Shown here: piece by piece, positions 41,612 through 50,467 of the stretch
How positions within the stretch are numbered: position 1 is the first letter of the stretch
Layout of the letters: each line of letters begins with the position of its first letter
Origin: Clostridium omnivorum
Lineage (GTDB): Bacteria; Bacillota; Clostridia; Clostridiales; Clostridiaceae
Direction: 5' to 3'
Length of the DNA stretch: 64,000 bases
Assembly (NCBI RefSeq): GCF_026012015.1
Contig: NZ_BRXR01000001.1
Location: forward strand, 342,001 to 406,000
The notes under the pieces: model-generated
Told to the model about the DNA's origin: nothing
The model's input: the letters and a program-made list of their open reading frames with translations, nothing else
The model's database searches: none
Translations under genes and position numbers: made by a program

Positions 41612-42835
41612 ATGAAAAAGAGAAAAGGCCTTTATATTTTGTTACTCGTATCAATTATTGTTTTTACAGGATTGTACTACTTTTCCATAAACACTTCATT
41701 CCAAAGCAATTTAATTTCCAAACTAAAAGTACCTAAACTTAATAGTTCATCTTCATTGTCATCTACAACTCTGGCAAAAGGAAATGAAAATAGTGCTAAA
41801 ACCTTGAATACTATTTCTCAAGTTAGTATAATTTCAGCTGGTGACATACTCTTCCACATGCCTGAAGTTGTTTCTGCAAAAGTTAATGGTACTTATGACT
41901 TTAAGCCAATGTTTTCTGAGGTAAAAGATATTATTTCTTCTAAAGATATTTCCATTGCTAATTTCGAGACAACTATAAATCCTAAAAAAGAATTAAGCGG
42001 ATATCCCTCCTTCAATACTCCTGTACAAGCTTTAGATGCATTAAAATATACTGGCTTTCAAATACTCTTAAATGACCATAACCACAGTTTAGATACTGGA
42101 ATCGATGGACTTAGAAGTACAAATAACCTATTAAAACAATATGGCTTTAAAGTTCTTGGTTCTGGCGAACCAAACGAAGATAAAAGTGTTATTGTAGAAA
42201 AAAATAATATTAAGATAGGAATGCTTTCATATACATATGGGACAAACTATGGAATTCAATATAAAGACATGATTAATTATATTGATGAAAATAAAATCAA
42301 GAATGAAATAGAAAAAATCAAACCAAAATGCGACTTTCTAATAGTATTTTTACACCTTGGCACAGAGTATGTAAGAAGTGTAGAGCCATTTCAAGCTGAT
42401 ATAGTTAATAAGACTGCTCAGTTTGGAGCAGATGCCATACTATGCAGTCACCCTCATGTATCAAAAAAAACTGAAATGCTAAATGTAAATGGTAGAAAAG
42501 TCTTGGTAAACTATTCAATGGGTAATTTTATTTCCAATCAAAATGATAAATATACAGATATGGGGTCTATGGAAAGTATGTTAATTGAAAAAAGGGGTAA
42601 TATAACTAAACTTAAATATGCTGAAACAATACCAGTTTATAGACTTAGATACTCAGCTGATAATAAAACCATTTATAAAACTATACCTTATAACGATGTA
42701 ACTAAGTTCAAAAATATTTTAGGACAAGATACTTTGTCATACATTTCCACGGTTTCAAAAGAGCTCTCATTTCAATATTATGATTTTTATACTGAATATG
42801 CTTCTAAAAGAATCTATATTTTAGAAACTCAATAA
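41612..42835 (+). CDS. CapA family protein (PGA_cap metallophosphatase-like)
   Basis: A 407-residue protein with one N-terminal membrane segment (residues about 5-24), a Ser/Thr-rich linker (25-65) and a PGA_cap domain. The motifs SAGDILFH (metal ligand Asp), ANFETTINPKKE, LLNDHNHSLDTGIDGL (Asn-His) and LCSHPHVSKKTE are those of calcineurin-like phosphatases in this family. CapA is needed for poly-gamma-glutamate anchoring or export in Bacillus, but isolated clostridial members without capBC neighbours, as here, have no assigned function. Anchored outside the membrane. ATG follows GTAGAGGAGAG. Confidence 0.83.
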   Translation: MKKRKGLYILLLVSIIVFTGLYYFSINTSFQSNLISKLKVPKLNSSSSLSSTTLAKGNENSAKTLNTISQVSIISAGDILFHMPEVVSAKVNGTYDFKPMFSEVKDIISSKDISIANFETTINPKKELSGYPSFNTPVQALDALKYTGFQILLNDHNHSLDTGIDGLRSTNNLLKQYGFKVLGSGEPNEDKSVIVEKNNIKIGMLSYTYGTNYGIQYKDMINYIDENKIKNEIEKIKPKCDFLIVFLHLGTEYVRSVEPFQADIVNKTAQFGADAILCSHPHVSKKTEMLNVNGRKVLVNYSMGNFISNQNDKYTDMGSMESMLIEKRGNITKLKYAETIPVYRLRYSADNKTIYKTIPYNDVTKFKNILGQDTLSYISTVSKELSFQYYDFYTEYASKRIYILETQ

Positions 42836-42850
42836 AAAATTATTAAGTTT

Positions 42851-42888
42851 AAACAATATGCTTCATATTTGCAGCATATTGTTTTTTT
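42851..42888 (+). terminator. Rho-independent terminator after the CapA gene
   Basis: Arms AAACAATATGCT / AGCATATTGTTT with an 8-14 nt loop and a run of seven T. Confidence 0.85.
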
Positions 42889-43164
42889 GCTCATAATTAC
42901 TAGCATTATAAGGTTCATAAGCAAAGTAAATGACTAATATATTTATTGCTTTACTCTATATATCTATTATTTTTCAGAAGACACATTAAACTATTAAAAA
43001 ATATCATACTAAATTCCATTCAAACTCAATGTAAATTTATGCATACAAAAATAGTTTATTTTTCTTATAAAGTAACTTAATTTATTTACATAACATTTTA
43101 GTTTTTATTTTTACCGCACAAACACTGCGATATTAAATTATTTTAAAAAATCGAACGAAAATAT

Positions 43165-43194
43165 TTGACAAATATATGCCTTACACTTTAAACT
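43165..43194 (+). promoter_or_regulatory. Promoter candidate for the M4 metalloprotease gene
   Basis: TTGACA (43165-43170) and TAAACT (43189-43194) with 18 nt between; about 55 nt before the start codon. The rest of the 360-bp gap upstream (42889-43164) contains nothing I can identify. Confidence 0.5.
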
Positions 43195-43251
43195 ATAAAT
43201 AAGACCTGGTGCATATTTAATCAAAATTAAAATTTGCGGAGGTGTTTATTA

Positions 43252-44817
43252 ATGAAAAAAATCTTATCTTTTGTTACTGCTGTTTCAGTGGTTTCTATGC
43301 TCATCTCATCACCTGTGGCTTACGCAGCGCAAAATCAAGCACCAGATTTTGCAAACGGAAGTCTTTCAGGCAAACTAACCAAAGACATCAATGGCGTTTA
43401 CAAGTACTTTAATGACAACAAAGCACAATTTGGGGTTGATAGTGCAGAAAATGAATTCACTAAACTATCTTCCAATGATGACTTTTTGGGATTTACTCAC
43501 ATTAAGACTCAACAAATGGTTAATGGCATTCCAGTTTACGGAAGCGAATACATTATTCACTTCAATAAAGATGGACAAGTTTATGCTGCAAATGGCAAAT
43601 ATAATCCATCAGCAAAAAAAGCTAAAGTAGACAAATCTAAATTAATAACTCCAGCTAAAGCAAGTCTAATTGCTCTATCCAAATTCAATTTTGACTCCTT
43701 AGAAATGACACCAACAGCAAAACTCTATCTTTATAATGTTAACAATGAATATGTTCCTGTATACGAAGTAAGAGTAAACTTCCTATCTCCAGCTCCAGGT
43801 GACTGGCATGTATTTGTAAATGCTGTAGATGGTACTATTGTTAACCAGTATAATACAATATCAAGTGCTGCTGTTACATTGACCGGAACCGGAGTACTAG
43901 GTGATACCAAAACTTTAAATGGTACATCTGCTACAGTTACTACCAAAAACAAAGGACAAACTACAACGACTACTCAGTATCAATTAGTAGATAATACAAG
44001 ACCAGCATCAATTACAACCTACACAGCTAACAATGGAACTTCTCTACCTGGTTCAGTTGTATATTCACTTACTACCTTTATTAATGACAAAGCAGCTGTA
44101 GATGCACATGCATATGCTGGTATGGTTTACGACTTTTATAAAGTTAAATTCAATAGAAATGGTTTAGATAACAAAAATATGGCAATGAAATCAACAGTTC
44201 ACTATTCAAGAAGCTATAATAATGCTTTTTGGAATGGAACTCAAATGGTTTATGGAGATGGTGATGGAGTAACCTTCATACCTCTTTCAGGAGCTTTAGA
44301 TGTAGTTGGTCATGAAATGACACATGCTGTAGACTCTAATTCAGCTAACCTAATTTATCAAAACCAATCAGGAGCATTAAATGAATCCTTCTCAGATGTT
44401 TTTGGTACTCTTATAGAATTTGATAAGCAGCCAACAAAAGCTGACTGGCTAGTTGGAGAAGATGTTTATACTCCTAATAAAGCTGGCGACGGATTAAGAG
44501 ATATGTCTAACCCAGCAGCAACTGGAGACCCAGATAATATGAGCAAATACGTTAACACAACTTCTGACAACGGTGGAGTTCATACTAATTCCGGAATACC
44601 AAATAAAGCCTTTTACTTAACAGCTTCCAATGCAAATGTTGGTAACGATAAAGCAGCACAAATATATTATAGAGCTTTAACCACATATTTAACTTCATCA
44701 GCAACCTTCCATGACGCTAGAGTAGCTTTAGTACAAGCTGCTACAGATCTTTATGGTGCTTCTAGTGCTGAAGTTAATGCAGTAAACACTGCTTGGAGTA
44801 CTGTAGGAGTTAACTAA
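43252..44817 (+). CDS. Secreted thermolysin-like neutral metalloprotease (M4)
   Basis: A 521-residue preproenzyme: signal peptide MKKILSFVTAVSVVSMLISS ending near AYA-A (about residue 24), FTP and PepSY inhibitor propeptide (to about 205), then the M4 catalytic domain. The zinc site HEMTH (about 354-358) and the third ligand Glu in GALNESFSDVFG (about 378), plus the catalytic HTNSGIPNKAFY His (about 444), are all intact. It is secreted and self-activating, degrading extracellular protein as in clostridial proteolysis. ATG at 43252 lies behind GGAGGTG; an upstream codon at 43234 has no site. Single-gene unit with its own terminator. Confidence 0.94.
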   Translation: MKKILSFVTAVSVVSMLISSPVAYAAQNQAPDFANGSLSGKLTKDINGVYKYFNDNKAQFGVDSAENEFTKLSSNDDFLGFTHIKTQQMVNGIPVYGSEYIIHFNKDGQVYAANGKYNPSAKKAKVDKSKLITPAKASLIALSKFNFDSLEMTPTAKLYLYNVNNEYVPVYEVRVNFLSPAPGDWHVFVNAVDGTIVNQYNTISSAAVTLTGTGVLGDTKTLNGTSATVTTKNKGQTTTTTQYQLVDNTRPASITTYTANNGTSLPGSVVYSLTTFINDKAAVDAHAYAGMVYDFYKVKFNRNGLDNKNMAMKSTVHYSRSYNNAFWNGTQMVYGDGDGVTFIPLSGALDVVGHEMTHAVDSNSANLIYQNQSGALNESFSDVFGTLIEFDKQPTKADWLVGEDVYTPNKAGDGLRDMSNPAATGDPDNMSKYVNTTSDNGGVHTNSGIPNKAFYLTASNANVGNDKAAQIYYRALTTYLTSSATFHDARVALVQAATDLYGASSAEVNAVNTAWSTVGVN

Positions 44818-44870
44818 TTATATGAGTTTTATTTAATAAACAGTTTTAAACTAAAAATATCTTCTATATT

Positions 44871-44897
44871 TGCGGGTCTATTTAGACCCGCATTTTA
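44871..44897 (+). terminator. Rho-independent terminator after the M4 protease gene
   Basis: GC-rich arms TGCGGGTCT / AGACCCGCA with a 4-nt loop, then TTTTAT. Confidence 0.85.
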
Positions 44898-44953
44898 TAT
44901 ATAAAGCAACTTTTTTTCATATGTCTAAGCACTTATATTTGTTTCCAATTTAC

Positions 44954-44996
44954 TTATAAAAACAAGCACAGTTTTACACTATGCTTGTTTTTATAA
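44954..44996. terminator. Bidirectional terminator, mainly for kimA
   Basis: Perfect 15-bp arms TTATAAAAACAAGCA / TGCTTGTTTTTATAA (plus AG/CT further in), with T-runs on both strands. It lies 4 bp past the kimA stop. Confidence 0.85.
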
Positions 44997-45000
44997 ATTA

Positions 45001-46866
45001 CTATTTTCTTATAGCATCCTTATCATCCTTTAGCCTTAGTGGGATAGTTGCTATAACAATATGTTTATGCTTTAAAAGCTCTGTACTAATGAAAATACTA
45101 GTATGATTGTGTAATAACTTATGCCACCAATCTTTAACAGAAAATTGTGGTATAACAACTGTAATAATATCTCCCTTTTTAAGATCATATTCTTCTGACT
45201 GGATAAATTCTAACAGCGGACTTACAACTTTTCTATAAGGAGAACTTCTAATAATCAAAGGAATATCTGTATTCAGTAATGCCCACTTTTTCTCTATTTT
45301 TTCTTTTTCTTCATCATCCATAACTATATTAAAAGCCGCGATGCTGTCTGAAATTGTTTTTGCATATCTTAATGCTCTAATACTTGCCTTGTTCACACTG
45401 GCAATAGGAACAATAACACGATTTCTATATATGTCTTTCTCAAAATCAACTGATGATAGTTCTTTTGACTCTATTTTTAGCTGTTTTGCAACTGCAGTAT
45501 AATGGTGTCTTATCTTTAACATTATGTTTACTAATATAGGTATAATTACTATTACAACCCAAGCTCCATGGACAAACTTTGTAGCTCCTATTATTATTAC
45601 TGCTACTCCGGTAACTAGCGCTCCTAAACCATTTATAAAAGCCTTATGAAGCCATCCTTTTCCTCGTTCTCTAATCCATTTCATAAACATTCCACTTTGA
45701 GATAATGTAAATGAAACAAATACGCCTACTGCATAAAGAGGAATTAAAAGATGTGTATCCCCTCTAAAAATAATTATTAGAATAGCTGCAAGCATTGAGA
45801 GAATCATAATTCCATTGGAGTAGCTTAACCTATCTCCTCTTATAGCAAACTGTCTTGGCATATACCCTTCTCTAGCTATTACTGAAAGCAGTAATGGAAA
45901 TCCGGAATATGCTGTATTTGCTGCCATAGCCAAAATAATTGCTGTTGTGGCTTGAATATAGTAATACATAAAACCTTTTCCAAAAATACTTTCAGCAATT
46001 TGGGATAAAACTGTTTTTCCTTCCACTGGAACAACTCTGTATATGTTTGCCAAAACTGATATTCCACCAAAAACTATTAGCACAATAAGTGCAAGAAGCA
46101 TGAGAGTAGTTTTTGCATGTTTAGTTGATGGTTCTTCAAAATTAGGCACCGCATTGCTAACAGCTTCAACGCCAGTTAAAGCTGAACATCCTGATGAAAA
46201 AGCTCTTAGCAGCAAGAATATAGTTACAGAGCTTTGAGCCGCAACTTCTGTAGCTGGTGGAGGACTTGGCACAACTCCAGTGACTCCATATTTAACCATG
46301 CCTACTATAACCATTGTTACCATTCCCAAAATAAAAGCATAAGGAGGAATACTAAAAATTTTTGCTGATTCTGTGATTCCTCTCAAATTACCAATCATAA
46401 TAAATACTAATATTACTAGACAAATGAGCACCCTGTGCTTTTCTAAGATTGGAAATGCTGAAATAATTGCTGCTGTGCCTGCTGCTATACTTACTGCAAC
46501 AGTCAGAGTATAATCCACAGATAAAGCCGCACCTGCAGAAATCCCTGATATTAGACCCAGGTTCTCTTTTGCTACAATGTATGCACCGCCTCCGTTAGGG
46601 TAATTCTCAATAGTTTGTCTGTATGACAAAGTTATAAGAATTAGCAGACCAATTATCGCTGATGACACTTGGAGCATGCTTCCATAAGCTAGTATTCCAA
46701 CCACTGGGTACAAAACTAATAATATTTCCTCTGTGGCATACGCTACAGAGGATATTGCATCACTAGATAATATGGGAAGCCCCATAAATACACTATATTT
46801 TTCTCCACTTAAGGCTTCATTTTTTAATGGTTTACCTATTAAAAATCTTTTTAAGGAATCAAGCAT
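45001..46866 (-). CDS. kimA: KimA-type potassium importer (APC family)
   Basis: A 621-residue membrane protein with about twelve helices (1-450) and a soluble C-terminal domain (about 460-621). The N terminus RFLIGKPLKNEALSGEK and the signatures SSDAISSVAYATEEIL, LSYRQTIENYPNGGGAYIV and LSVDYTLTVAVSIAAGTAAI match the KimA (YdaO) high-affinity K+/H+ symporter. It imports potassium across the cytoplasmic membrane; in Bacillus it is controlled by c-di-AMP through a riboswitch and direct binding. I searched its 260-bp leader for the ydaO/yuaA aptamer and did not find it. ATG follows GGAGG. An amino-acid permease is a less likely alternative. Confidence 0.85.
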   Translation of the reverse strand: MLDSLKRFLIGKPLKNEALSGEKYSVFMGLPILSSDAISSVAYATEEILLVLYPVVGILAYGSMLQVSSAIIGLLILITLSYRQTIENYPNGGGAYIVAKENLGLISGISAGAALSVDYTLTVAVSIAAGTAAIISAFPILEKHRVLICLVILVFIMIGNLRGITESAKIFSIPPYAFILGMVTMVIVGMVKYGVTGVVPSPPPATEVAAQSSVTIFLLLRAFSSGCSALTGVEAVSNAVPNFEEPSTKHAKTTLMLLALIVLIVFGGISVLANIYRVVPVEGKTVLSQIAESIFGKGFMYYYIQATTAIILAMAANTAYSGFPLLLSVIAREGYMPRQFAIRGDRLSYSNGIMILSMLAAILIIIFRGDTHLLIPLYAVGVFVSFTLSQSGMFMKWIRERGKGWLHKAFINGLGALVTGVAVIIIGATKFVHGAWVVIVIIPILVNIMLKIRHHYTAVAKQLKIESKELSSVDFEKDIYRNRVIVPIASVNKASIRALRYAKTISDSIAAFNIVMDDEEKEKIEKKWALLNTDIPLIIRSSPYRKVVSPLLEFIQSEEYDLKKGDIITVVIPQFSVKDWWHKLLHNHTSIFISTELLKHKHIVIATIPLRLKDDKDAIRK

Positions 46867-47126
46867 AATAATAACCTCCTGCCTTCACCAAATGCATAAA
46901 CTTATTATGCCCATTAGTTTTCAAAATACTTAATATCCTCTACTAGAATTCTTTACCATTAGATTTTTCAAACTCCAATAACAGTTGATTATCTATTTTT
47001 ATTTATTCTTCTATAATTCATTTTCTTGAAAAAACTGTAAGAAATTCTTCATTTTTATAATAGGCAATTCGTAATAACCTTCCTATATGATAAAAATATA
47101 ACTAATAACCATGGGAGGGATTTTTT

Positions 47127-47750
47127 ATGGAAGGGGCATCCATTAACAGCAGAAAATCAAAAGCTAAAAATTCAAAAGGTGTTGGGGCAAAATATATACT
47201 CTTGATCACTACATTGCTAATAACAGCTATATCTATCTGTGCTATTAATTATTTTATTTATGTAAAAACATCACCTAAGCAAAGCTTAAGAGAAAATATA
47301 TATGGTTCTATGCTTAATTCAAAAACTAGGTTAAGAGCTTATAATGAAGCTGTAAAACTTAATGGAGGCACTTCAGCAAATACTTGTGTTTATTTTATAT
47401 CAGAAGTTTTACGAATAAATGGTATAAAAATTGATGATAGTATTTGTAACACAACACAGCTTTTAGGTATAATGAAAAAGGAAGGCTATAAAAAAGAAAC
47501 CGATTATAAAAAATTGATGCCAGGTGATATTTGTTTTACTACAGATGAAAAAATGAATAAAAATGGCACTCCTACACATACTTACATTTTTATGGCCTGG
47601 AAAGAAGCTGGAAAGTATGATTACGCATATATATGCGATAACCAATCCAAGGACTATGGTGGAAAACTTTATCACCTGAGAAATATCACCAAATCAGAAA
47701 CTATAAACGGGAATGCAAAAGAGCCCTTTAGTTTCTTTATGTATAAATAA
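47127..47750 (+). CDS. Membrane-anchored CHAP/NlpC-like cysteine hydrolase candidate
   Basis: A 207-residue protein with a basic N terminus and one transmembrane helix (about 27-48), after which it should be extracytoplasmic. The outer part has a Cys-His pattern suggestive of papain-like amidases: GGTSANTCVYFISEVL (Cys about 92) and, 60 residues on, GTPTHTYIFM. The fold is not certain, since the family was not recognised. It lies 42 bp upstream of a response-regulator/kinase pair on the same strand, so it may be part of their operon and an envelope function is plausible. Confidence 0.6.
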   Translation: MEGASINSRKSKAKNSKGVGAKYILLITTLLITAISICAINYFIYVKTSPKQSLRENIYGSMLNSKTRLRAYNEAVKLNGGTSANTCVYFISEVLRINGIKIDDSICNTTQLLGIMKKEGYKKETDYKKLMPGDICFTTDEKMNKNGTPTHTYIFMAWKEAGKYDYAYICDNQSKDYGGKLYHLRNITKSETINGNAKEPFSFFMYK

Positions 47751-47792
47751 TAATCTTATTAATGGCAGAAGCCAAATTAAAGGGGTATGAAA

Positions 47793-48494
47793 ATGAGCAC
47801 TTATAATGTACTTGTTGTGGATGATGAAAAAGAAATCAGAGATGCTATAGAAGTGTATCTTAGGAGCACAGAAAATGTAAATATTATTAAAGCTGCAGAT
47901 GGATTAGAAGCCTTGGATGCGCTAGAAAACACTGAAATTCATGTTATAATTTTAGATGTTATGATGCCAAAGCTTGATGGAATTAGAACCTGTATGAAAA
48001 TAAGAGAAAAAAGGAATATTCCAATAATAATGCTATCCGCTAAAAGTGAAGATACAGATAAAATTTTAGGTCTTAATATAGGAGCTGATGATTATATTAC
48101 TAAACCTTTTAATCCATTAGAGCTTGTCGCAAGAGTAAAATCTCAGCTTAGAAGATATGTAGACTGGGGACATACTTCAAAGATAGCAAATTCAAATGAA
48201 ATAGCAATCGATGAATTGGTTATTAATAAAGATAGCCATATTGTAACCCTAGATGGTACTGAAATAAAGCTAACGCCAATTGAATACGATATTTTATTAC
48301 TTTTAGCTGAAAATCGAGGAAGGGTATTCTCTTCTGAAGCAATTTATGAAGGTGTTTGGCACGAGCCAGCTTTTAGACCAGAAAATACCGTATCTGTACA
48401 CATTAGAAGACTTCGTAAAAAGATTGAAATCAATCCAAAGGACCCTAGATTTGTAAAGGTTATATGGGGGGTAGGCTATAAAATTGAAAAATAG
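47793..48494 (+). CDS. Two-component response regulator, OmpR/PhoB family
   Basis: A 233-residue cytoplasmic regulator: receiver domain (acidic DDEKE, phosphoacceptor Asp in IILDVMMPKLDG, about residue 53, and K in TKPFNPLEL) and C-terminal winged helix (about 130-233) with LLAENRGRVFSSEAIYEGVW and the ENTVSVHIRRLRKKIE recognition helix. The preferred start ATG at 47793 is 8 nt after AAAGGGG; another ATG is at 47787. It overlaps the kinase gene by 11 bp. The regulon is unknown. Confidence 0.9.
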   Translation: MSTYNVLVVDDEKEIRDAIEVYLRSTENVNIIKAADGLEALDALENTEIHVIILDVMMPKLDGIRTCMKIREKRNIPIIMLSAKSEDTDKILGLNIGADDYITKPFNPLELVARVKSQLRRYVDWGHTSKIANSNEIAIDELVINKDSHIVTLDGTEIKLTPIEYDILLLLAENRGRVFSSEAIYEGVWHEPAFRPENTVSVHIRRLRKKIEINPKDPRFVKVIWGVGYKIEK

Positions 48495-50418
48495 AGTTAT
48501 TGACAATCCTTACATACAAAATTTTTTAGAAAAAAGCCTATTTATTATTATTTTAGTATTAATATTGGCTACAGCAAAAATATCCTCTGCCATAACTGCC
48601 ATAAATAGTTCTAACGGTAGTATCAATTCAATGAAAAGTCAGATAGCTTATTCTAATAATAAGCTGGACGATTTAAAAAAATATGAAAGTTCCATGAAAA
48701 ATACCAGCTGGATCACCTACGATATGTGGATGAAAGGCTGTGCAAGTATAAGCAATATTTATATATACGATACTACAAATAAATTAAAACTTTTATCTGA
48801 AAAACCACAAGACCAGCTAGATAAATTTAGTAAAGACTTTAAAATAGAGACAGCTGGCAATACATATAATAACGTGGTTAAATTTATTATTATAGATAAA
48901 AGTAAGGGAACTTTTATAACCAATGATATTGCAAACTTTGATTATATAAAGGCTAACTTAAAAACTTTTTCAGCTGAAAATGGTGATTTATTCAATTATG
49001 TCTCAAATAAAGGAAAATGGTATAATATATCCTATAATTCAGATAGTGCACCTGCAAATAGGTATAATAGCAATTATCAACTAATTAATTCTACTAATTT
49101 TGTAGAAGCATACTGGTTTCCAAAAGATTATAATTATTCAAAAGATGATGATGCTCTATTAAACGGCATGCTTGATGAAGCAAAAAAGGATTTTACAACC
49201 TCTAATGATGCAAGTAACAAATATATAGAAGAACTACAAAAAAATATATTTGATTATAAAATATCAATAGTTTTTTATTCCATAATTATACTAATACTTT
49301 TAACCTCAATATATTTCCTAGGAAAAGAAAGAATTATAAGAGCATTAAGGTATAACTTTGTAACCAACTCCATTAGAGCTATTAATAACTGGTTTGAAAG
49401 AAGAGGCAGCTTATTTAAGATTAGTGTATTTATTATTTTTACTTCGTTGTCACTATTTATGATTGTAGGTGTATTGATATTTTATCATAGCATTAATTCT
49501 AGTTCTTTGCTTATTGCAAGTACCATTGTTCTATTATATTCAATTGTTATTTTCCCTAAAATTATTAGTTATTCAAGGTATATTGATGATATTATTAGAG
49601 GTATATCTAAAATAACCAGTGGTGAACTAGAATATGTTATAGACGAAAGCGGAGACAAAGCCCTTTCATCTCTTGCACATAATATTAATAAACTTAATAA
49701 AGGCTTTAAGGTATCAATTGAAGAACAAATCAAAAATGAAAAACTTAAGAGCGAACTGGTAGCAAATGTATCCCATGACTTAAAAACGCCACTTACTTCA
49801 ATAATAAACTATACAGATATATTACTAAGAGAAGATATTTCAGAAGAGGAAAAAGAAGAGTTTTTAAAGATAATCAACAAAAAAGGCTTGAAACTTAAAA
49901 GCTTAATAGATGATTTATTTGAAATATCAAAAATAACTAGTGGTAAGGTTGAGTTAAACAAACACAGTGTAGATGTAGTTGAACTCATTGGCCAATCCAT
50001 AGCTGAGTATTCTGATACAGAACTTTATTTCGACAAACATTTGTCCTTTGTTTTCAAAACTTTTACTAGCAAGATTGAAATGGACTTAGACGGAAGCAAA
50101 ATGTCTAGAGTTTTTGAAAACCTCATAACCAATGCATTAAAATATTCTTTAAATGAAACAAGGGTTCATGTGGAAATTGAAGAGGTGAAAAAAGGTATTA
50201 AAATATCCTTTAAAAATATATCCTCCTCCCCTCTTGATTTTGATAAAGAAGAAATATTAGAGAGATTTGTTAGAGGAGATAGATCAAGAAATTCAGATAT
50301 AGATGGAAATGGATTAGGTTTAGCAATTGCCAAAAGCATAGTTGAACTCCACGGAGGGATAATGTATCTTGATTTTGATGGAGATTTATTTAAATGTATA
50401 ATTGAACTTTATTATTAA
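48484..50418 (+). CDS. Sensor histidine kinase, multi-helix
   Basis: A 644-residue membrane kinase partnered with the upstream response regulator. One N-terminal helix (about 17-38), an external domain (about 40-250), three more helices (253-275, 305-330, 333-355), a HAMP-like linker, the dimerisation/phosphoacceptor box VSHDLKTPLTSI (His about 431) and an HATPase_c domain with NALKYSLNE and GNGLGLAIAKSIVELHGG. The signal is not evident. The start is a TTG (48484) inside the end of the regulator gene; no ATG exists at that position. The unit ends with a strong terminator. Confidence 0.9.
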   Translation: MKNRVIDNPYIQNFLEKSLFIIILVLILATAKISSAITAINSSNGSINSMKSQIAYSNNKLDDLKKYESSMKNTSWITYDMWMKGCASISNIYIYDTTNKLKLLSEKPQDQLDKFSKDFKIETAGNTYNNVVKFIIIDKSKGTFITNDIANFDYIKANLKTFSAENGDLFNYVSNKGKWYNISYNSDSAPANRYNSNYQLINSTNFVEAYWFPKDYNYSKDDDALLNGMLDEAKKDFTTSNDASNKYIEELQKNIFDYKISIVFYSIIILILLTSIYFLGKERIIRALRYNFVTNSIRAINNWFERRGSLFKISVFIIFTSLSLFMIVGVLIFYHSINSSSLLIASTIVLLYSIVIFPKIISYSRYIDDIIRGISKITSGELEYVIDESGDKALSSLAHNINKLNKGFKVSIEEQIKNEKLKSELVANVSHDLKTPLTSIINYTDILLREDISEEEKEEFLKIINKKGLKLKSLIDDLFEISKITSGKVELNKHSVDVVELIGQSIAEYSDTELYFDKHLSFVFKTFTSKIEMDLDGSKMSRVFENLITNALKYSLNETRVHVEIEEVKKGIKISFKNISSSPLDFDKEEILERFVRGDRSRNSDIDGNGLGLAIAKSIVELHGGIMYLDFDGDLFKCIIELYY

Positions 50419-50446
50419 AAAGGCGAGTTCTAAGGAACTCGCTTTT
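50417..50446. terminator. Bidirectional rho-independent terminator
   Basis: Stem GGCGAGTTC / GAACTCGC with flanking A- and T-runs on both strands, between the kinase gene and the convergent chemoreceptor gene. Confidence 0.88.
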
Positions 50447-50467
50447 AATTAATTACTTTTATAAATA

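Noticed and set aside
46867-47126. c-di-AMP (ydaO/yuaA) riboswitch before kimA
   Set aside because: Searched for by eye because KimA homologues often have it; the characteristic conserved blocks were not found.
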